A stretch of DNA of 64,000 nt from Candidatus Blastococcus massiliensis AP3 (GCF_000582785.1 NZ_HG931173.1:619282-683281); one strand, 5' to 3'; positions 1-13,316 are shown, counted from the first letter of the stretch. Program-made: numbers and translations. Notes: generated by a model from the letters alone, not told the origin.

Positions 1-2606
<2,606 letters not shown>

Positions 2607-2617
2607 GCCTCCGCACC

Positions 2618-2655
2618 CGGATGCCCCGGCCCGCACCCGCGGGTCGGGGCATCCG
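2618..2655 (+). terminator. Strong hairpin terminator after katG
   Basis: A 17-bp stem (2618-2634 with 2639-2655, one G-T wobble, otherwise perfect) closes a 4-base loop 12 bases after the katG stop codon. There is no long T run after it, as is common in high-GC actinobacteria. It should separate the furA-katG unit from the P450 gene downstream. Confidence 0.8.
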
Positions 2656-2770
2656 CGCGTCCGGACTCCGGTGGGGGCGGCCCCGAGCGACACGACAGGC
2701 ACGACAGCACCGCGCGCGTTCCGGGCACTTCAGGTAGGCAGGGGGTCTCTCGATCCCAGGAGGGTGTCCC

Positions 2771-4129
2771 GTGGTGATGCGCAGTGCGATCCGGTGGGCC
2801 GCGACGCACGGTGCGATGCGGTTGGCCATCGGCGCCCAGGCGCGACGGGGCAACCCCGACGCCGAGGTGCTCCGCGATGCGGTCGTCCGGGAGGACCCGT
2901 ACCAGCACTACGAGCGCCTGCGCACCGACGCCCCGTTCGCCGGCGGTGCGTTCGCCCGGGTCAGCGTCCACCACGACGTCTGCACCGAGGTCCTGCGCAG
3001 CGACGACTTCGGGGTGATCGGCGGCGACCGCACCAAGGGGCTCCCCCCGTTGCTCCGGAAGGCGCTGCGCCTGGCCGGCCCCCGGCCGAGCATCGGTCCG
3101 CTCGACCCGCCCTCGATGCTCGCCGTCGACCCGCCGGAGCACACCCGCTACCGCCGGATGGTCAGCCGCGCCTTCAGCGCCCGCGCCGTCACCCACTTCC
3201 GAGAGCGCACCGAGCAGATCGCCGAGGAACTGCTCGACGACCTCGCGCGCGACGCCGTGGGCGGGCAGCCGGTGGACCTGGTCGCCCGCTACGCCAGCCT
3301 GCTGCCGGTCACGGTCATCTCGGAGATGCTCGGGGTCCCGGTGGCGATGCGCGAGCAGTTCCTGGCGTGGGGCGACGGTGCCAGCCCCAGCCTCGACATG
3401 GGACTGACGTGGTCCACCCACCGCAGCGTCGAGCGGAACCTCGCCGAGCTCGACTCGTGGTTCCGCGGACACCTGCGCCGGCTGCGCGCGGACCCGGGCG
3501 ACGACCTGTTGTCCCAGCTCGTCGTTGCCGCCGACGACGACGGCAGCGGCCTCAGCGAGCAGGAGCTCGTCGCCACCGCCGCACTGGTCTTCGGGGCAGG
3601 CTTCGAGACGACGGTCAACCTCATCGGCAACGGCACCGCGCTGCTGTTCGGCTCCCCCGACCAGCGTCGTCTGCTGGTCGACGACCCGTCGCTGTGGCCC
3701 AACGCCGTCGACGAGATGCTGCGGGTGGAGTCACCGGTGCAGCGAACCGGACGGCGGGTCAAGCGGGACACCACCGTGCACGGCGTGCCGCTGCGCGAGG
3801 GCGAGCTGGTGCTCCTCGGGCTCGCGGCGGCCAACCGCGACCCCGAGGTGTTCCAGGACCCGCACACGTTCGACGTCACCCGCACCAACGCGCGCGACCA
3901 CGTCGCCTTCTCCAGCGGCATCCACTTCTGCCTCGGCGCCGCGCTCGCGCGGATGGAGGGGGAGGTCGCCCTGCGCGCGCTGTTTCAGCGGTTCCCCGAC
4001 CTCGGCCCCGCCGGCGCCGGACGGCGGCGCGGCACGATCATCCTGCGCGGCTACGAGTCGCTCCCCGTGACGCTCGGCCACCCCGCGTCCGCACCGTCCG
4101 GCGAGCGCTCGACCGCCGTCCCCGGCTGA
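2771..4129 (+). CDS. Cytochrome P450
   Basis: Haem-thiolate monooxygenase of 452 residues; the substrate cannot be told from sequence. Hallmarks in order: the early HTRYRRMVSRAFS segment of bacterial P450s, an I-helix AGFETT motif near residue 275 for oxygen activation, the K-helix ExxR in EMLRVESPVQR, and the haem loop FSSGIHFCLG with the Cys ligand near residue 387. The chosen GTG has AGGAGGG six bases upstream. A second GTG one codon later is also possible. No ferredoxin or reductase gene is adjacent, so it probably uses redox partners encoded elsewhere. A hairpin separates it from katG, so it has its own promoter or weak read-through. Confidence 0.92.
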   Translation: MVMRSAIRWAATHGAMRLAIGAQARRGNPDAEVLRDAVVREDPYQHYERLRTDAPFAGGAFARVSVHHDVCTEVLRSDDFGVIGGDRTKGLPPLLRKALRLAGPRPSIGPLDPPSMLAVDPPEHTRYRRMVSRAFSARAVTHFRERTEQIAEELLDDLARDAVGGQPVDLVARYASLLPVTVISEMLGVPVAMREQFLAWGDGASPSLDMGLTWSTHRSVERNLAELDSWFRGHLRRLRADPGDDLLSQLVVAADDDGSGLSEQELVATAALVFGAGFETTVNLIGNGTALLFGSPDQRRLLVDDPSLWPNAVDEMLRVESPVQRTGRRVKRDTTVHGVPLREGELVLLGLAAANRDPEVFQDPHTFDVTRTNARDHVAFSSGIHFCLGAALARMEGEVALRALFQRFPDLGPAGAGRRRGTIILRGYESLPVTLGHPASAPSGERSTAVPG

Positions 4130-4147
4130 GCTCAGGAAAGGCCCGCC

Positions 4148-6838
4148 TCACGACCCGGCGAGTGCTGCCCGCCCGGCCTCGAGCCGGGCGACCGGCACGC
4201 GGAACGGGGAGCAGGACACGTAGTCCAGCCCCACCTCGTGGAAGAAGTGCACCGACTCCGGGTCGCCGCCGTGCTCGCCGCAGATCCCGAGCTTGAGGTC
4301 CGGACGGGTGGCCCGGCCGGCCTCCACGGCGATCTGCACGAGCCGCCCGACGCCCTCGCGGTCCAGCGACTCGAACGGCGAGACGCCGAAGATGCCCTTG
4401 TCCAGGTACTGGTGGAAGAACGCCGCCTCGACGTCGTCCCGCGAGAAGCCCCACGTCATCTGGGTGAGGTCGTTGGTCCCGAAGGAGAAGAACTCCGCCG
4501 AACCGGCGATCTCCCCCGCGGTCAGCGCGGCGCGCGGCACCTCGATCATCGTGCCGAGCAGGCCGTCCACCTCGCAGCCCTCGCGCTCGAACACCTCGGC
4601 GAGCACCCGCACCGACTCGTCGCGGATCGCCTCCAGCTCCTGCACCGCGCCGACGAGCGGGATCATGATCTCCGGCCGGGGATCGCCGCCGGCCTTCTTC
4701 CGCTCGCAGGCGGCCTCGGCGATCGCGCGCACCTGCATGGCGAAGAGGCCGGGGACGACCAGGCCCAGCCGTACGCCGCGCAGCCCCAGCATGGGGTTGG
4801 ACTCGTGCATCCCCCGGACGGCGGCCAGCAGCCGGAGGTTGCCCTCGTCGGGCTCCCCCCGTTCCTCGGCCAGGGCGACGCGCACCGAGAGCTCGGTGAG
4901 GTCGGGCAGGAACTCGTGCAGCGGGGGGTCGAGCAGCCGGACGGTGACCGGCAGCCCGTCCATCGCCTCGAAGATCTCCAGGAAGTCCTGCTTCTGCAGC
5001 GGCTCCAGGGCGTCCAGCGCGCCCTGCCGCTCGTCGTCCCCCTCGGCGAGGATCAGCTTCTCCACCAGCTGGCGCCGGTCGCCGAGGAACATGTGCTCGG
5101 TCCGGCACAGGCCGATCCCGCGGGCCCCGAACCGGCGGGCGCGGGCCGCGTCCGCGGGGGTGTCGGCGTTGGTGCGGACGTCGAGCCGCCGCACCTCGTC
5201 GGCGTGGGTGAGGATCCGGTGCACGCTGCGCACCAGATCGTCGGTGTCCTCGGCGTCGGGGTCGAGCTCGCCCTCGAAGTAGCGCACCACCGACGACGGC
5301 TCGACCGGCACCTCCCCCAGCCACACCTTCCCGGTCGAGCCGTCGATGGAGACGACGTCGCCCTCGTTCACGACGGTGCCGCCGGGGGCGGTGAACCTCT
5401 TCGCCTTGGTGTCAACCTGCAGCTCCTCGGCACCACACACGCACGTCTTGCCCATGCCCCGCGCGACGACGGCGGCGTGCGAGGTCTTGCCACCCCGGCT
5501 GGTGAGCACGCCCTCGGCGGCGATCATCCCGGAGAGGTCATCGGGGTTGGTCTCGCGGCGGACCAGCACGACCTTCTCCCCGCGCTGCGCCCACTGCACC
5601 GCCGTCTCCGAGGAGAAGACCGCCTTGCCCACGGCCGCGCCCGGCGAGGCGTTCATGCCCTGGGTGAGCTGCGTGGCATCCCCGCCGGCGACGAATCGGG
5701 GGAACATCAGCTGCGCCAGCTGGTCGCCGGTCACCCGGCGGACCGCCTCGTCCATGTCGATGAGGCCCTCGTCGACCAGCTGGGTGGCGATTCGGAAGGC
5801 CGCCCCCGCGGTGCGCTTGCCCACGCGGGTCTGCAGCATCCAGAGCTTGTTGCGCTCGACGGTGAACTCGATGTCGCACAGGTCGCGGTAGTGCGACTCC
5901 AGCCGCGCCATGATGCCCATCAGCTCGTCGTAGGCCGGCGCGTCGATGCTCTGCAGGTCGACCAGCGGCACGGTGTTGCGGATGCCGGCGACGACGTCCT
6001 CGCCCTGGGCGTTCTGCAGGTAGTCGCCGTACACGCCCTGCTCGCCGCTGCCCGGGTCGCGGGTGAAGGCGACCCCGGTGCCCGAGTCCATGCCGAGGTT
6101 GCCGAAGACCATCGAGCACACGTTGACCGCGGTCCCGGCGTCGCTCGGGATCCGCTCACGACGGCGGTAGAGGACTGCCCGGTCGGAGTTCCACGAGTCG
6201 AAGACGGCGTTGATGGCCATGTCCATCTGCTCGCGCGGGTCCTGGGGGAAGTCCGCGCCGGTGTGCTCGCGCACGATCGCCTTGAACCGGGTGACGACGT
6301 CCTCGAGGTGTGCGGCGTCGAGGTCGAGGTCCAGCTCGGTGCCCTGCTCCGCCTTGACCGCGTCGAGCGCGTCGTCGAAGAGGTCGCCGTCGATGCCCAG
6401 CACGGTCTTGCCGAACATCTGGATCAGCCGGCGGTAGGAGTCCCAGGCGAACCGCTCGCTGCCGGACTGGGCCGCCAGCCCCCGCACCGACTCGTCGTTG
6501 AGGCCGACGTTGAGGACGGTCTCCATCATCCCGGGCATGGACGCCGCGGCGCCGGAGCGCACCGAGACCAGCAGCGGGTCGGAGGGGTCGCCCAGCGACT
6601 TGCCCATGGCCCGCTCCAGGGCGCTCAGGTGCTCGGTCACCTCGTCGGCCAGCTCCGGCGGGGTCCGCGCGTGCTCGAGGTAGAAGCGGCAGGCGTCGGT
6701 GGTGATCGTGAAGCCGGGCGGGACGGGCAGGCCCAGGTTGGACATCTCGGCGAGGTTCGCGCCCTTGCCTCCGAGCAGGTCCTTCTGCTCCTTGCTGCCC
6801 TCGCTGAAGTCGTAGACCCACTTCGTCGCGCCGCTCAT
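4148..6838 (-). CDS. ppdK: Pyruvate, phosphate dikinase
   Basis: Interconverts pyruvate, ATP and phosphate with phosphoenolpyruvate, AMP and pyrophosphate. The 896 residues match the family length. The N-terminal ATP-grasp region starts with GGKGANLAEMSNLGLPVPPG. The swivelling phosphohistidine domain carries LTSRGGKTSHAAVVARGMG with the catalytic His near residue 453. The C-terminal TIM barrel ends with the PEP-binding LGICGEHGGDP and a catalytic Cys in the final YVSCSPFRVPVARL. It is convergent with the P450 gene (18 bp gap) and transcribed from the 6839-6950 gap. It allows PEP formation from pyruvate, or reversible glycolysis using pyrophosphate. Confidence 0.96.
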   Translation of the reverse strand: MSGATKWVYDFSEGSKEQKDLLGGKGANLAEMSNLGLPVPPGFTITTDACRFYLEHARTPPELADEVTEHLSALERAMGKSLGDPSDPLLVSVRSGAAASMPGMMETVLNVGLNDESVRGLAAQSGSERFAWDSYRRLIQMFGKTVLGIDGDLFDDALDAVKAEQGTELDLDLDAAHLEDVVTRFKAIVREHTGADFPQDPREQMDMAINAVFDSWNSDRAVLYRRRERIPSDAGTAVNVCSMVFGNLGMDSGTGVAFTRDPGSGEQGVYGDYLQNAQGEDVVAGIRNTVPLVDLQSIDAPAYDELMGIMARLESHYRDLCDIEFTVERNKLWMLQTRVGKRTAGAAFRIATQLVDEGLIDMDEAVRRVTGDQLAQLMFPRFVAGGDATQLTQGMNASPGAAVGKAVFSSETAVQWAQRGEKVVLVRRETNPDDLSGMIAAEGVLTSRGGKTSHAAVVARGMGKTCVCGAEELQVDTKAKRFTAPGGTVVNEGDVVSIDGSTGKVWLGEVPVEPSSVVRYFEGELDPDAEDTDDLVRSVHRILTHADEVRRLDVRTNADTPADAARARRFGARGIGLCRTEHMFLGDRRQLVEKLILAEGDDERQGALDALEPLQKQDFLEIFEAMDGLPVTVRLLDPPLHEFLPDLTELSVRVALAEERGEPDEGNLRLLAAVRGMHESNPMLGLRGVRLGLVVPGLFAMQVRAIAEAACERKKAGGDPRPEIMIPLVGAVQELEAIRDESVRVLAEVFEREGCEVDGLLGTMIEVPRAALTAGEIAGSAEFFSFGTNDLTQMTWGFSRDDVEAAFFHQYLDKGIFGVSPFESLDREGVGRLVQIAVEAGRATRPDLKLGICGEHGGDPESVHFFHEVGLDYVSCSPFRVPVARLEAGRAALAGS

Positions 6839-6950
6839 GCCTCACCCCTACCCGCTCGACCCCACCGTTGGTCGAGATCGTGCCGTACGGGCGTGGGGTC
6901 GGCTCGCTCGCCGTGCCCTGGTTCCCTCGTGCGATGGACCGGGTCAGCGG

Positions 6951-7385
6951 TCAGGCGACGCCGCAGATCCGGAGGCCGTCCTCACCGATCACGGTCAGCT
7001 CGGTGGTCGCGCCGTCGGACCAGGACACGGGCACGATCCGCGCGTCGCCGTCGGTCCGCGGGTCGCCCAGCTGCGGCTTCCCCTCGCCGAGGTAGTCGTC
7101 CGCGATCTCCGCGGGAGCGAGTCGGGCCCGCTCCTCCTCGCAGAGCAACCCGGAGGCGGTCTCGGTGTCGTCGGCGGCCAGGGCGCTCAGGAACACCCCG
7201 CTGACCTCCTTCGCCTGGTCCGAGCCGGTCCCCTTGATCGTGACCGTGAGCACCACCATGAGGACGGCGACCAGCACGGTGGCGCCGAAGATGAGGGCCA
7301 TCCACTTGCCCGACCGGGTCGGCGCGCCGGTGTGCAGGGGCTCGGGACCCTCGTCGTAGAGGAAGGGCCCTGGGGTGCTGGTCAT
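6951..7385 (-). CDS. Small single-pass membrane protein of unknown function
   Basis: A 144-residue protein with a short N-terminal cytoplasmic part, one transmembrane helix (about residues 29-51, MALIFGATVLVAVLMVVLTV) and an extracytoplasmic domain. The domain, with FLSALAADDTETASGLLCEEERARL and a later GDARIVPVSWSDG, resembles the DUF4878/NTF2-like lipoprotein-type fold seen in many actinobacterial membrane proteins; this is a resemblance only. Its ATG overlaps the dusB stop as ATGA, so translation is coupled to dusB. No function can be assigned. Confidence 0.75.
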   Translation of the reverse strand: MTSTPGPFLYDEGPEPLHTGAPTRSGKWMALIFGATVLVAVLMVVLTVTIKGTGSDQAKEVSGVFLSALAADDTETASGLLCEEERARLAPAEIADDYLGEGKPQLGDPRTDGDARIVPVSWSDGATTELTVIGEDGLRICGVA

Positions 7386-8542
7386 CCGCCGCTCGTCTCC
7401 AGTTCTGCACCGGCCGGGGGCCGGGGGTCGTCGCGGTCGGCCAGCCAGCCCTCGGGCAGGGCGACCGGCCGGGGCGGGGTGGTCCGCCCGCGCGGAGCCC
7501 CGAGGACGGCGACCGGGTAGGGCTGGTCGGGGATGCCCGCCAGCAGGTCGGCCAGCTCGTCCAGGCCGCTGACCATCGCCAGTGCCCGGCGGATGTCGGA
7601 GCCGACGCTGAAGCCCTTGAGGTACCAGGCGACGTGCTTGCGGAAGTCGCTGCAGCCGTAGAGCTCTCCGTGCTCCTGGGTGAGCAGCTCGGCGTGCCGG
7701 TGCATGATCGCGGCGACCTCGCGGAAGGTCGGCAGCACGCGCGCGGTGCGGCCGGCGAAGGCGGCGGCGAGGTCGCCGAACAGCCACGGCCGGCCCAGGC
7801 AGCCACGGCCGATGACGACGCCGGCGCACCCGGTCTCGGCGACCATGCGCAGCGCGTCGTCGGCCTCCCAGATGTCGCCGTTGCCGAGCACCGGGATGTC
7901 GACGGTCTCGACCAGGCGCGCGATCGGCGCCCAGTCCGCGGTACCGCTGTAGAGCTGGTCGGCGGTGCGGCCGTGCAGCGTGATGGCGGCGGCGCCCTCG
8001 TCCTGCGCGATCCGGCCGGCGTCGAGGTAGGTGACGTGGTCGGCGTCGATGCCGATGCGGGTCTTGATCGTGACCGGGACGTCCTTCGCCGCGCGCACGG
8101 CCTCGCGGACGATGTTCCGCAGCAGCACGCGGTGCCAGGGCAGCGCGGAGCCGCCGCCCTTGCGGGTCACCTTGGGCACCGGGCAGCCGAAGTTGAGGTC
8201 GATGTGCGCCGGGCGGGTGCCGGCGACGCCCTCGTCGACGAGCAACTCCACCGCGCGGCCGACGGTGGCCGGGTCGACGCCGTAGAGCTGGACGGAGAAG
8301 GCGTCCTTCTCGTCGGCGGTCGCGCGGATCATCCGGAGCGTCTTCTCGTTGCGCTCCACCAGCGCCCGGGTGGTGATCATCTCGCAGACGTAGAGGCCCG
8401 CGCCGAACTCACGGCACAGGGTGCGGAAGGCCGGGTTGGTGATGCCGGCCATCGGCGCGAGCACGACGGCGGGGTCGACGGTGAGCGCGCCGAGCCGCAA
8501 CGGCGGCAGGGCCGTCGTCGTCGGTTCGAGCGTGGCGGTCAC
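7382..8542 (-). CDS. dusB: tRNA-dihydrouridine synthase
   Basis: FMN enzyme that reduces uridines in the tRNA D-loop with NADPH. The 386 residues show the TIM-barrel start LAPMAGITNPAFRTLCREFG, the catalytic Cys near residue 120 in LNFGCPVPKVTRKGGGSAL, the FMN-phosphate part KTRIGID, and the TLHGRTADQLYSG and NGDI segments. The C-terminal helical tRNA-binding domain carries RKHVAWYLKGF. It is the first gene of a two-gene unit with the small membrane protein. Actinobacteria usually carry one Dus enzyme of this DusB-like type. Confidence 0.93.
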   Translation of the reverse strand: MTATLEPTTTALPPLRLGALTVDPAVVLAPMAGITNPAFRTLCREFGAGLYVCEMITTRALVERNEKTLRMIRATADEKDAFSVQLYGVDPATVGRAVELLVDEGVAGTRPAHIDLNFGCPVPKVTRKGGGSALPWHRVLLRNIVREAVRAAKDVPVTIKTRIGIDADHVTYLDAGRIAQDEGAAAITLHGRTADQLYSGTADWAPIARLVETVDIPVLGNGDIWEADDALRMVAETGCAGVVIGRGCLGRPWLFGDLAAAFAGRTARVLPTFREVAAIMHRHAELLTQEHGELYGCSDFRKHVAWYLKGFSVGSDIRRALAMVSGLDELADLLAGIPDQPYPVAVLGAPRGRTTPPRPVALPEGWLADRDDPRPPAGAELETSGG

Positions 8543-8660
8543 GCCACCCAGCGTAGGCGGCGAGCTGCGTCACTCCGGGCGGCGCCCGGCGCGGTGAGCC
8601 GCAGGACTTCCGGACCGGTCGACGACGCCACTAGGTTGCCGCCATGACGAGGTGGATCGC

Positions 8661-9614
8661 GTGAGGGCGGTCCTCCAGGACCGTTACGGTCCACCCGAGG
8701 TGCTGCGCGTCGAGGACGTGCCCCTGCCGACGCCCGGCCCGGGGCAGGTGCGGGTCGAGGTGGCCGCGACGTCGGTCAACCTCAGCGACTGGGAGGGACT
8801 CGTCGGCTCACCGGGCTACGCCCGCCTCGGTGGTCTCCGCGCCCCGAGGATCCACACGCTCGGATCGGACATCGCCGGGACGGTCGACGCCGTCGGTGAG
8901 CGCGTCACCCGCTTCCGCCCCGGTGACGAGGTCTACGGCGACAACCTCCGGATGAAGGGCGGCTTCGCCGAGTACGCGATCGCGCCGGAGACGGCTCTGG
9001 CCCGGAAGCCGCCCGAGCTGTCCTTCGCCCAGGCGTCGGCGATCCCGCAGGCCGGGGCGATCGCGTCGTCCGGGACGCGAGGTGTCGCTCTCGGTACCCG
9101 GATGCTCATCAACGGCGCCGGTGGCGGGTCGGGGGCGTTCGCGATCCAGCTCGCCAAGCAGCTCGGAGCGCACGTGACCGGCGTGGACAACGCCGGGAAG
9201 CTCGATTTCATGCGGTCCCTGGGCGCCGACGACGTGATCGACTACCGCGCCGACGACTTCACCCGCCATGGACCGTACGACCGGATCCTCGACCTGGTCG
9301 CCCACCGCTCGGTGTTCGCCTACCGACGCGCGCTCGCACCCGGAGGGCGGTACCAGTGCGTCGGCGGTCCCGTCCGTTCCCTGCTGCGGGTGCTCACGGT
9401 GGGACAGGTGGCCGGCCTGCTGACCGGTCGGCGCCTGGGCGTGCTCATGGTCGAGGAGGGGCCGGCCGCCTTCGAGCCGGTGGCCGCCCGCTGCGTCGCC
9501 GGGGACGTCGCCGTCCACATCGACCGCACGTTCCCGTTGGACGAGGTTGCCGCGGCGCTGACCTGCGTCGGCGAGGGACGCGCCCGGGGCAAGGTCGTCG
9601 TCGAGATCCCCTGA
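8661..9614 (+). CDS. NAD(P)-dependent alcohol dehydrogenase/quinone oxidoreductase (MDR family)
   Basis: Medium-chain dehydrogenase/reductase of about 317 residues without the structural-zinc cysteines. The N-terminal GroES-like domain starts MRAVLQDRYGPPEVLRVEDV, and the Rossmann nucleotide site is GAGGGSGAFAIQLAKQLGA. The likely GTG at 8661 has GAGGTGG upstream and gives the usual family start; an in-frame GTG at 8652 would add three residues. The substrate is unknown; such enzymes reduce quinones or activated double bonds. It starts about 120 bp from divergent dusB, and a methyltransferase gene follows after 19 bp, probably in one transcript. Confidence 0.88.
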   Translation: MRAVLQDRYGPPEVLRVEDVPLPTPGPGQVRVEVAATSVNLSDWEGLVGSPGYARLGGLRAPRIHTLGSDIAGTVDAVGERVTRFRPGDEVYGDNLRMKGGFAEYAIAPETALARKPPELSFAQASAIPQAGAIASSGTRGVALGTRMLINGAGGGSGAFAIQLAKQLGAHVTGVDNAGKLDFMRSLGADDVIDYRADDFTRHGPYDRILDLVAHRSVFAYRRALAPGGRYQCVGGPVRSLLRVLTVGQVAGLLTGRRLGVLMVEEGPAAFEPVAARCVAGDVAVHIDRTFPLDEVAAALTCVGEGRARGKVVVEIP

Positions 9615-9633
9615 GGTCTGGCAGCCTGCCCGC

Positions 9634-10266
9634 ATGGGTGTCACCGACTGGAGTCACAACAGCTGGTACCACTCACTGCTCCTGCGCCAGATCCCCCAGA
9701 GGGCGGAACGGGTCCTGGACGTGGGGTGCGGCTCCGGCACTCTCGCCCGCCGGCTCGCCGCGACCGTGCCGCAGGTCGACGCCTTCGACTCCTCGCCGGT
9801 CATGCTCGCCGAGGCCCGCGTGGGGGCCCCGGCCAACCTGAGCCTCCAGGTCGCGGACGCGCTGACCGTGGAGCTCCCGGAGGACGCGTACGACGCCGTC
9901 GTCAGCGTCGCGGTGCTGCACCACCTGCCGCTGGTCGAGGCTCTGCCCCGGATGGCCGGGTGGTTGCGGCCCGGCGGCGTGCTCGCCGCCGTGGCCCTCC
10001 CCCGCGCCGACCTCCCCCGCGGGCTGCCGGTCGAGGCCGCGGCTGCGGTCGCCCACCACGGCCTCGGACTCGCGTTCAGCGCCCTGCGCCCGATGACCGG
10101 AGCGGACCTCTTCCGGCACGAGGACAGCCACGGCGACATGCCCGTGTCCGACGGCGCGCTGACCACCCGCGAGGTGCGGACGGCCGCCGAGGCGGTACTC
10201 CCCGGCGTGCAGGTGCGGCGGCTGCTGTTCTGGCGCTACCTGCTCGTCTGGCGCAAGCCGCTCTGA
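9634..10266 (+). CDS. Class I SAM-dependent methyltransferase
   Basis: A 210-residue protein with the SAM-binding motif I VLDVGCGSGTLARRLA, an acidic motif II residue in VDAFDSSPVML, and the motif IV region DAYDAVVSVAVLHHLPL. This is the Methyltransf_11/25 type. The acceptor molecule is unknown. It follows the oxidoreductase gene by 19 bp and ends just before a perfect palindrome that separates it from convergent glyS. Confidence 0.88.
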   Translation: MGVTDWSHNSWYHSLLLRQIPQRAERVLDVGCGSGTLARRLAATVPQVDAFDSSPVMLAEARVGAPANLSLQVADALTVELPEDAYDAVVSVAVLHHLPLVEALPRMAGWLRPGGVLAAVALPRADLPRGLPVEAAAAVAHHGLGLAFSALRPMTGADLFRHEDSHGDMPVSDGALTTREVRTAAEAVLPGVQVRRLLFWRYLLVWRKPL

Positions 10267-10270
10267 CCCG

Positions 10271-10298
10271 GAGGGACTTTCGGCGCCGAAAGTCCCTC
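10271..10298. terminator. Perfect 28-bp palindrome, bidirectional terminator
   Basis: Bases 10271-10284 are the exact reverse complement of 10285-10298, with GGCGCC at the centre. It fills the gap between the stop codons of the convergent methyltransferase and glyS genes (4 bp after one stop, directly abutting the other), so it can end transcription from both sides. Confidence 0.75.
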
Positions 10299-11717
<1,419 letters not shown>

Positions 11718-11798
11718 CCGGCTGGCGGTCGGCGGTTGACCTGCCCACGGTAGTTGCCCCTGGCGGACGGGCGGCGACCGCCGTCGGGGCCGGTGCGC

Positions 11799-12296
11799 TC
11801 AGACCCCGTCGAGCAGGACCACCCAGGCGATCGCGGAGCCGACGATGATCAGGATCGGCAGCAGGGTCAGCACCACCCACGACCACCGGCGAGGGGTCGA
11901 GCCCACCTGCACCGGCTCGATCGGGCGGTGCCGCATCTCGGGCGACGTGAAGGCCAGCGTCCGCTCCCGGCCCGAGGCGGCGGGCTGTGGCGGGAGCTCG
12001 TCGGTGCGCGCCCTGGCCAGCCGCTGCCCCTCCACCTGCTCCTCCGACGGCTCCTCCACCGACGGTTCCGCCGCCTCCGGTTCCGCTCGCGTGTCTGCCT
12101 CGCGTGCCAGGTCGGCCGGCGGCCTCGGTCCCTCGGGAACGGCGGTGGTCGGAGAGTCGAGCGGCGAGACCGCGGGACGCAGCCCGGCCCACTCCTTCGG
12201 CAGCGCGGGCGGGGGCCGGTCCGGGAGAGGCGGCAGTGCGATGTCGCGGGTCGGGTCGGCGAGCGCACCGGGATCGTCGGGCGTCCGATCGGTCAT
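11799..12296 (-). CDS. Hypothetical protein with one C-terminal transmembrane helix
   Basis: About 165 residues. The first two thirds are rich in Pro, Glu and Ala and look disordered; a basic stretch (STPRRW) precedes a C-terminal hydrophobic helix WVVLTLLPILIIVGSAIAWVV. This is the layout of a tail-anchored membrane protein. The start is uncertain: ATG 12296 has GGAG nearby, while an in-frame ATG at 12308 has GGGGAGGGG directly upstream. It follows the HNH nuclease gene after about 20-30 bp, so the two may share a transcript. No family recognised. Confidence 0.6.
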   Translation of the reverse strand: MTDRTPDDPGALADPTRDIALPPLPDRPPPALPKEWAGLRPAVSPLDSPTTAVPEGPRPPADLAREADTRAEPEAAEPSVEEPSEEQVEGQRLARARTDELPPQPAASGRERTLAFTSPEMRHRPIEPVQVGSTPRRWSWVVLTLLPILIIVGSAIAWVVLLDGV

Positions 12297-12325
12297 GCGG
12301 TGCTCCATGCCCCTCCCCGGGCGCC

Positions 12326-12730
12326 CTACGCCTCGTGGCCTGCCGGTTCCCGCTCGTCGACGTCGTCCGCGCGATTCCTGTCGTCGGAGAACTGCTGCGC
12401 GAGCAGCATGCGGACCTCGGCGTGCCGCACCAGGAAGGCCCGCTCGTCCAGCCGCTTGCGCCGCAGCCAGCCGGTGACCTCGTCGTTGCACTTGCTGGCG
12501 TTGCAGGAGCCGCAGGCAGGGGCGATGTTGTCCAGCGTGTACCGCCCGCCGCGCGAGAGGGCGAGCACGCAGTCCCGCTGCAGGGGGACGCCGGTCGCGC
12601 CACAGTAGGCGCAGCCACCCCACACCTCCTGCAGGATGGCCCACTGCTCCGGACTCAGATCGTGCTCGACGGCGTCCATCCGACGCTTGCGCCGGCGGGC
12701 GTACCGAGCGGTGCGGGTGCGGCTGACCAC
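12326..12730 (-). CDS. HNH endonuclease family protein
   Basis: A small basic protein of about 134 residues from GTG 12730 (or 117 from ATG 12679; neither has a good ribosome site). The zinc-finger HNH core is clear: CAYC, then LQRDCVLALSRGGRYTLDNI and PACGSCNASKCND. The position usually held by the first His of the HNH motif reads RDC here. Related actinobacterial proteins that I recall share this variant, so it is probably a subfamily feature and not damage. The role is unknown; it may act in DNA repair or be a solitary nuclease. It ends with TAG, which matters given the UAG-reading tRNA in this genome. Confidence 0.8.
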   Translation of the reverse strand: MVSRTRTARYARRRKRRMDAVEHDLSPEQWAILQEVWGGCAYCGATGVPLQRDCVLALSRGGRYTLDNIAPACGSCNASKCNDEVTGWLRRKRLDERAFLVRHAEVRMLLAQQFSDDRNRADDVDEREPAGHEA

Positions 12731-12776
12731 CGGCCGACCGTAAGGGCGAACAGGGGCGTGCGGTGGGACCGCCGCG

Positions 12777-13241
12777 TCACTCCCGCACGTCGGCCGGGCC
12801 CTGCGACGTCGGGAGACCGGCGGCGATCCACACCTCCACGCCACCGACGAGGTCCGTGGCCTGGTGCAGGCCGATCGCCCGCAGCGAGGCGGCGGCGAGG
12901 CTCGAGCTGTAGCCCTGCCGGCACACGACGACGATCTCCAGGTCGTCGCCGGTCGCCTCGGGGATCCGGTCGGGGCTCCGGGGGTCCAGCCGCCACTCCA
13001 GCACCGTCCGGTCGATGACGACGGCGCCGGGCAACTCCCCCTGCCGGCGACGCTGCACCTCGGTCCGGGTGTCCACGACCAGGGCGCCGCGCGCGGCGGC
13101 CTCGACCAGATCGGCGGGGGCCAGCCGCCGCACACCGGCCCGGCTCGCGGCCAGTACCGCGTCGATCCCGCCGTGCACGACCGCCGTCACGACGGCGAGC
13201 CTGCCAGCCCCGGCACGGAGCCGCCCGTCGACGTCCGACAC
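12777..13241 (-). CDS. Rhodanese-like domain protein
   Basis: A 154-residue single-domain rhodanese. The domain begins near residue 40 (APADLVEAAARGALVVDTRTEVQRRRQGELPGAVVIDR). The active-site loop CRQGYSSSLAAASL holds the catalytic Cys that would carry persulphide sulphur. GGVEVWIAAGLP is the typical C-terminal end. The partner or acceptor is unknown. It is transcribed towards the HNH gene with a 46-bp gap. Confidence 0.85.
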   Translation of the reverse strand: MSDVDGRLRAGAGRLAVVTAVVHGGIDAVLAASRAGVRRLAPADLVEAAARGALVVDTRTEVQRRRQGELPGAVVIDRTVLEWRLDPRSPDRIPEATGDDLEIVVVCRQGYSSSLAAASLRAIGLHQATDLVGGVEVWIAAGLPTSQGPADVRE

Positions 13242-13316
13242 CTCACCTGCCCCAGACGTCTCCCGGAGCCGGGTCGGGCTGTCCGCGCCGGGCCGGACCG
13301 CCTACGGTGCTCGACC

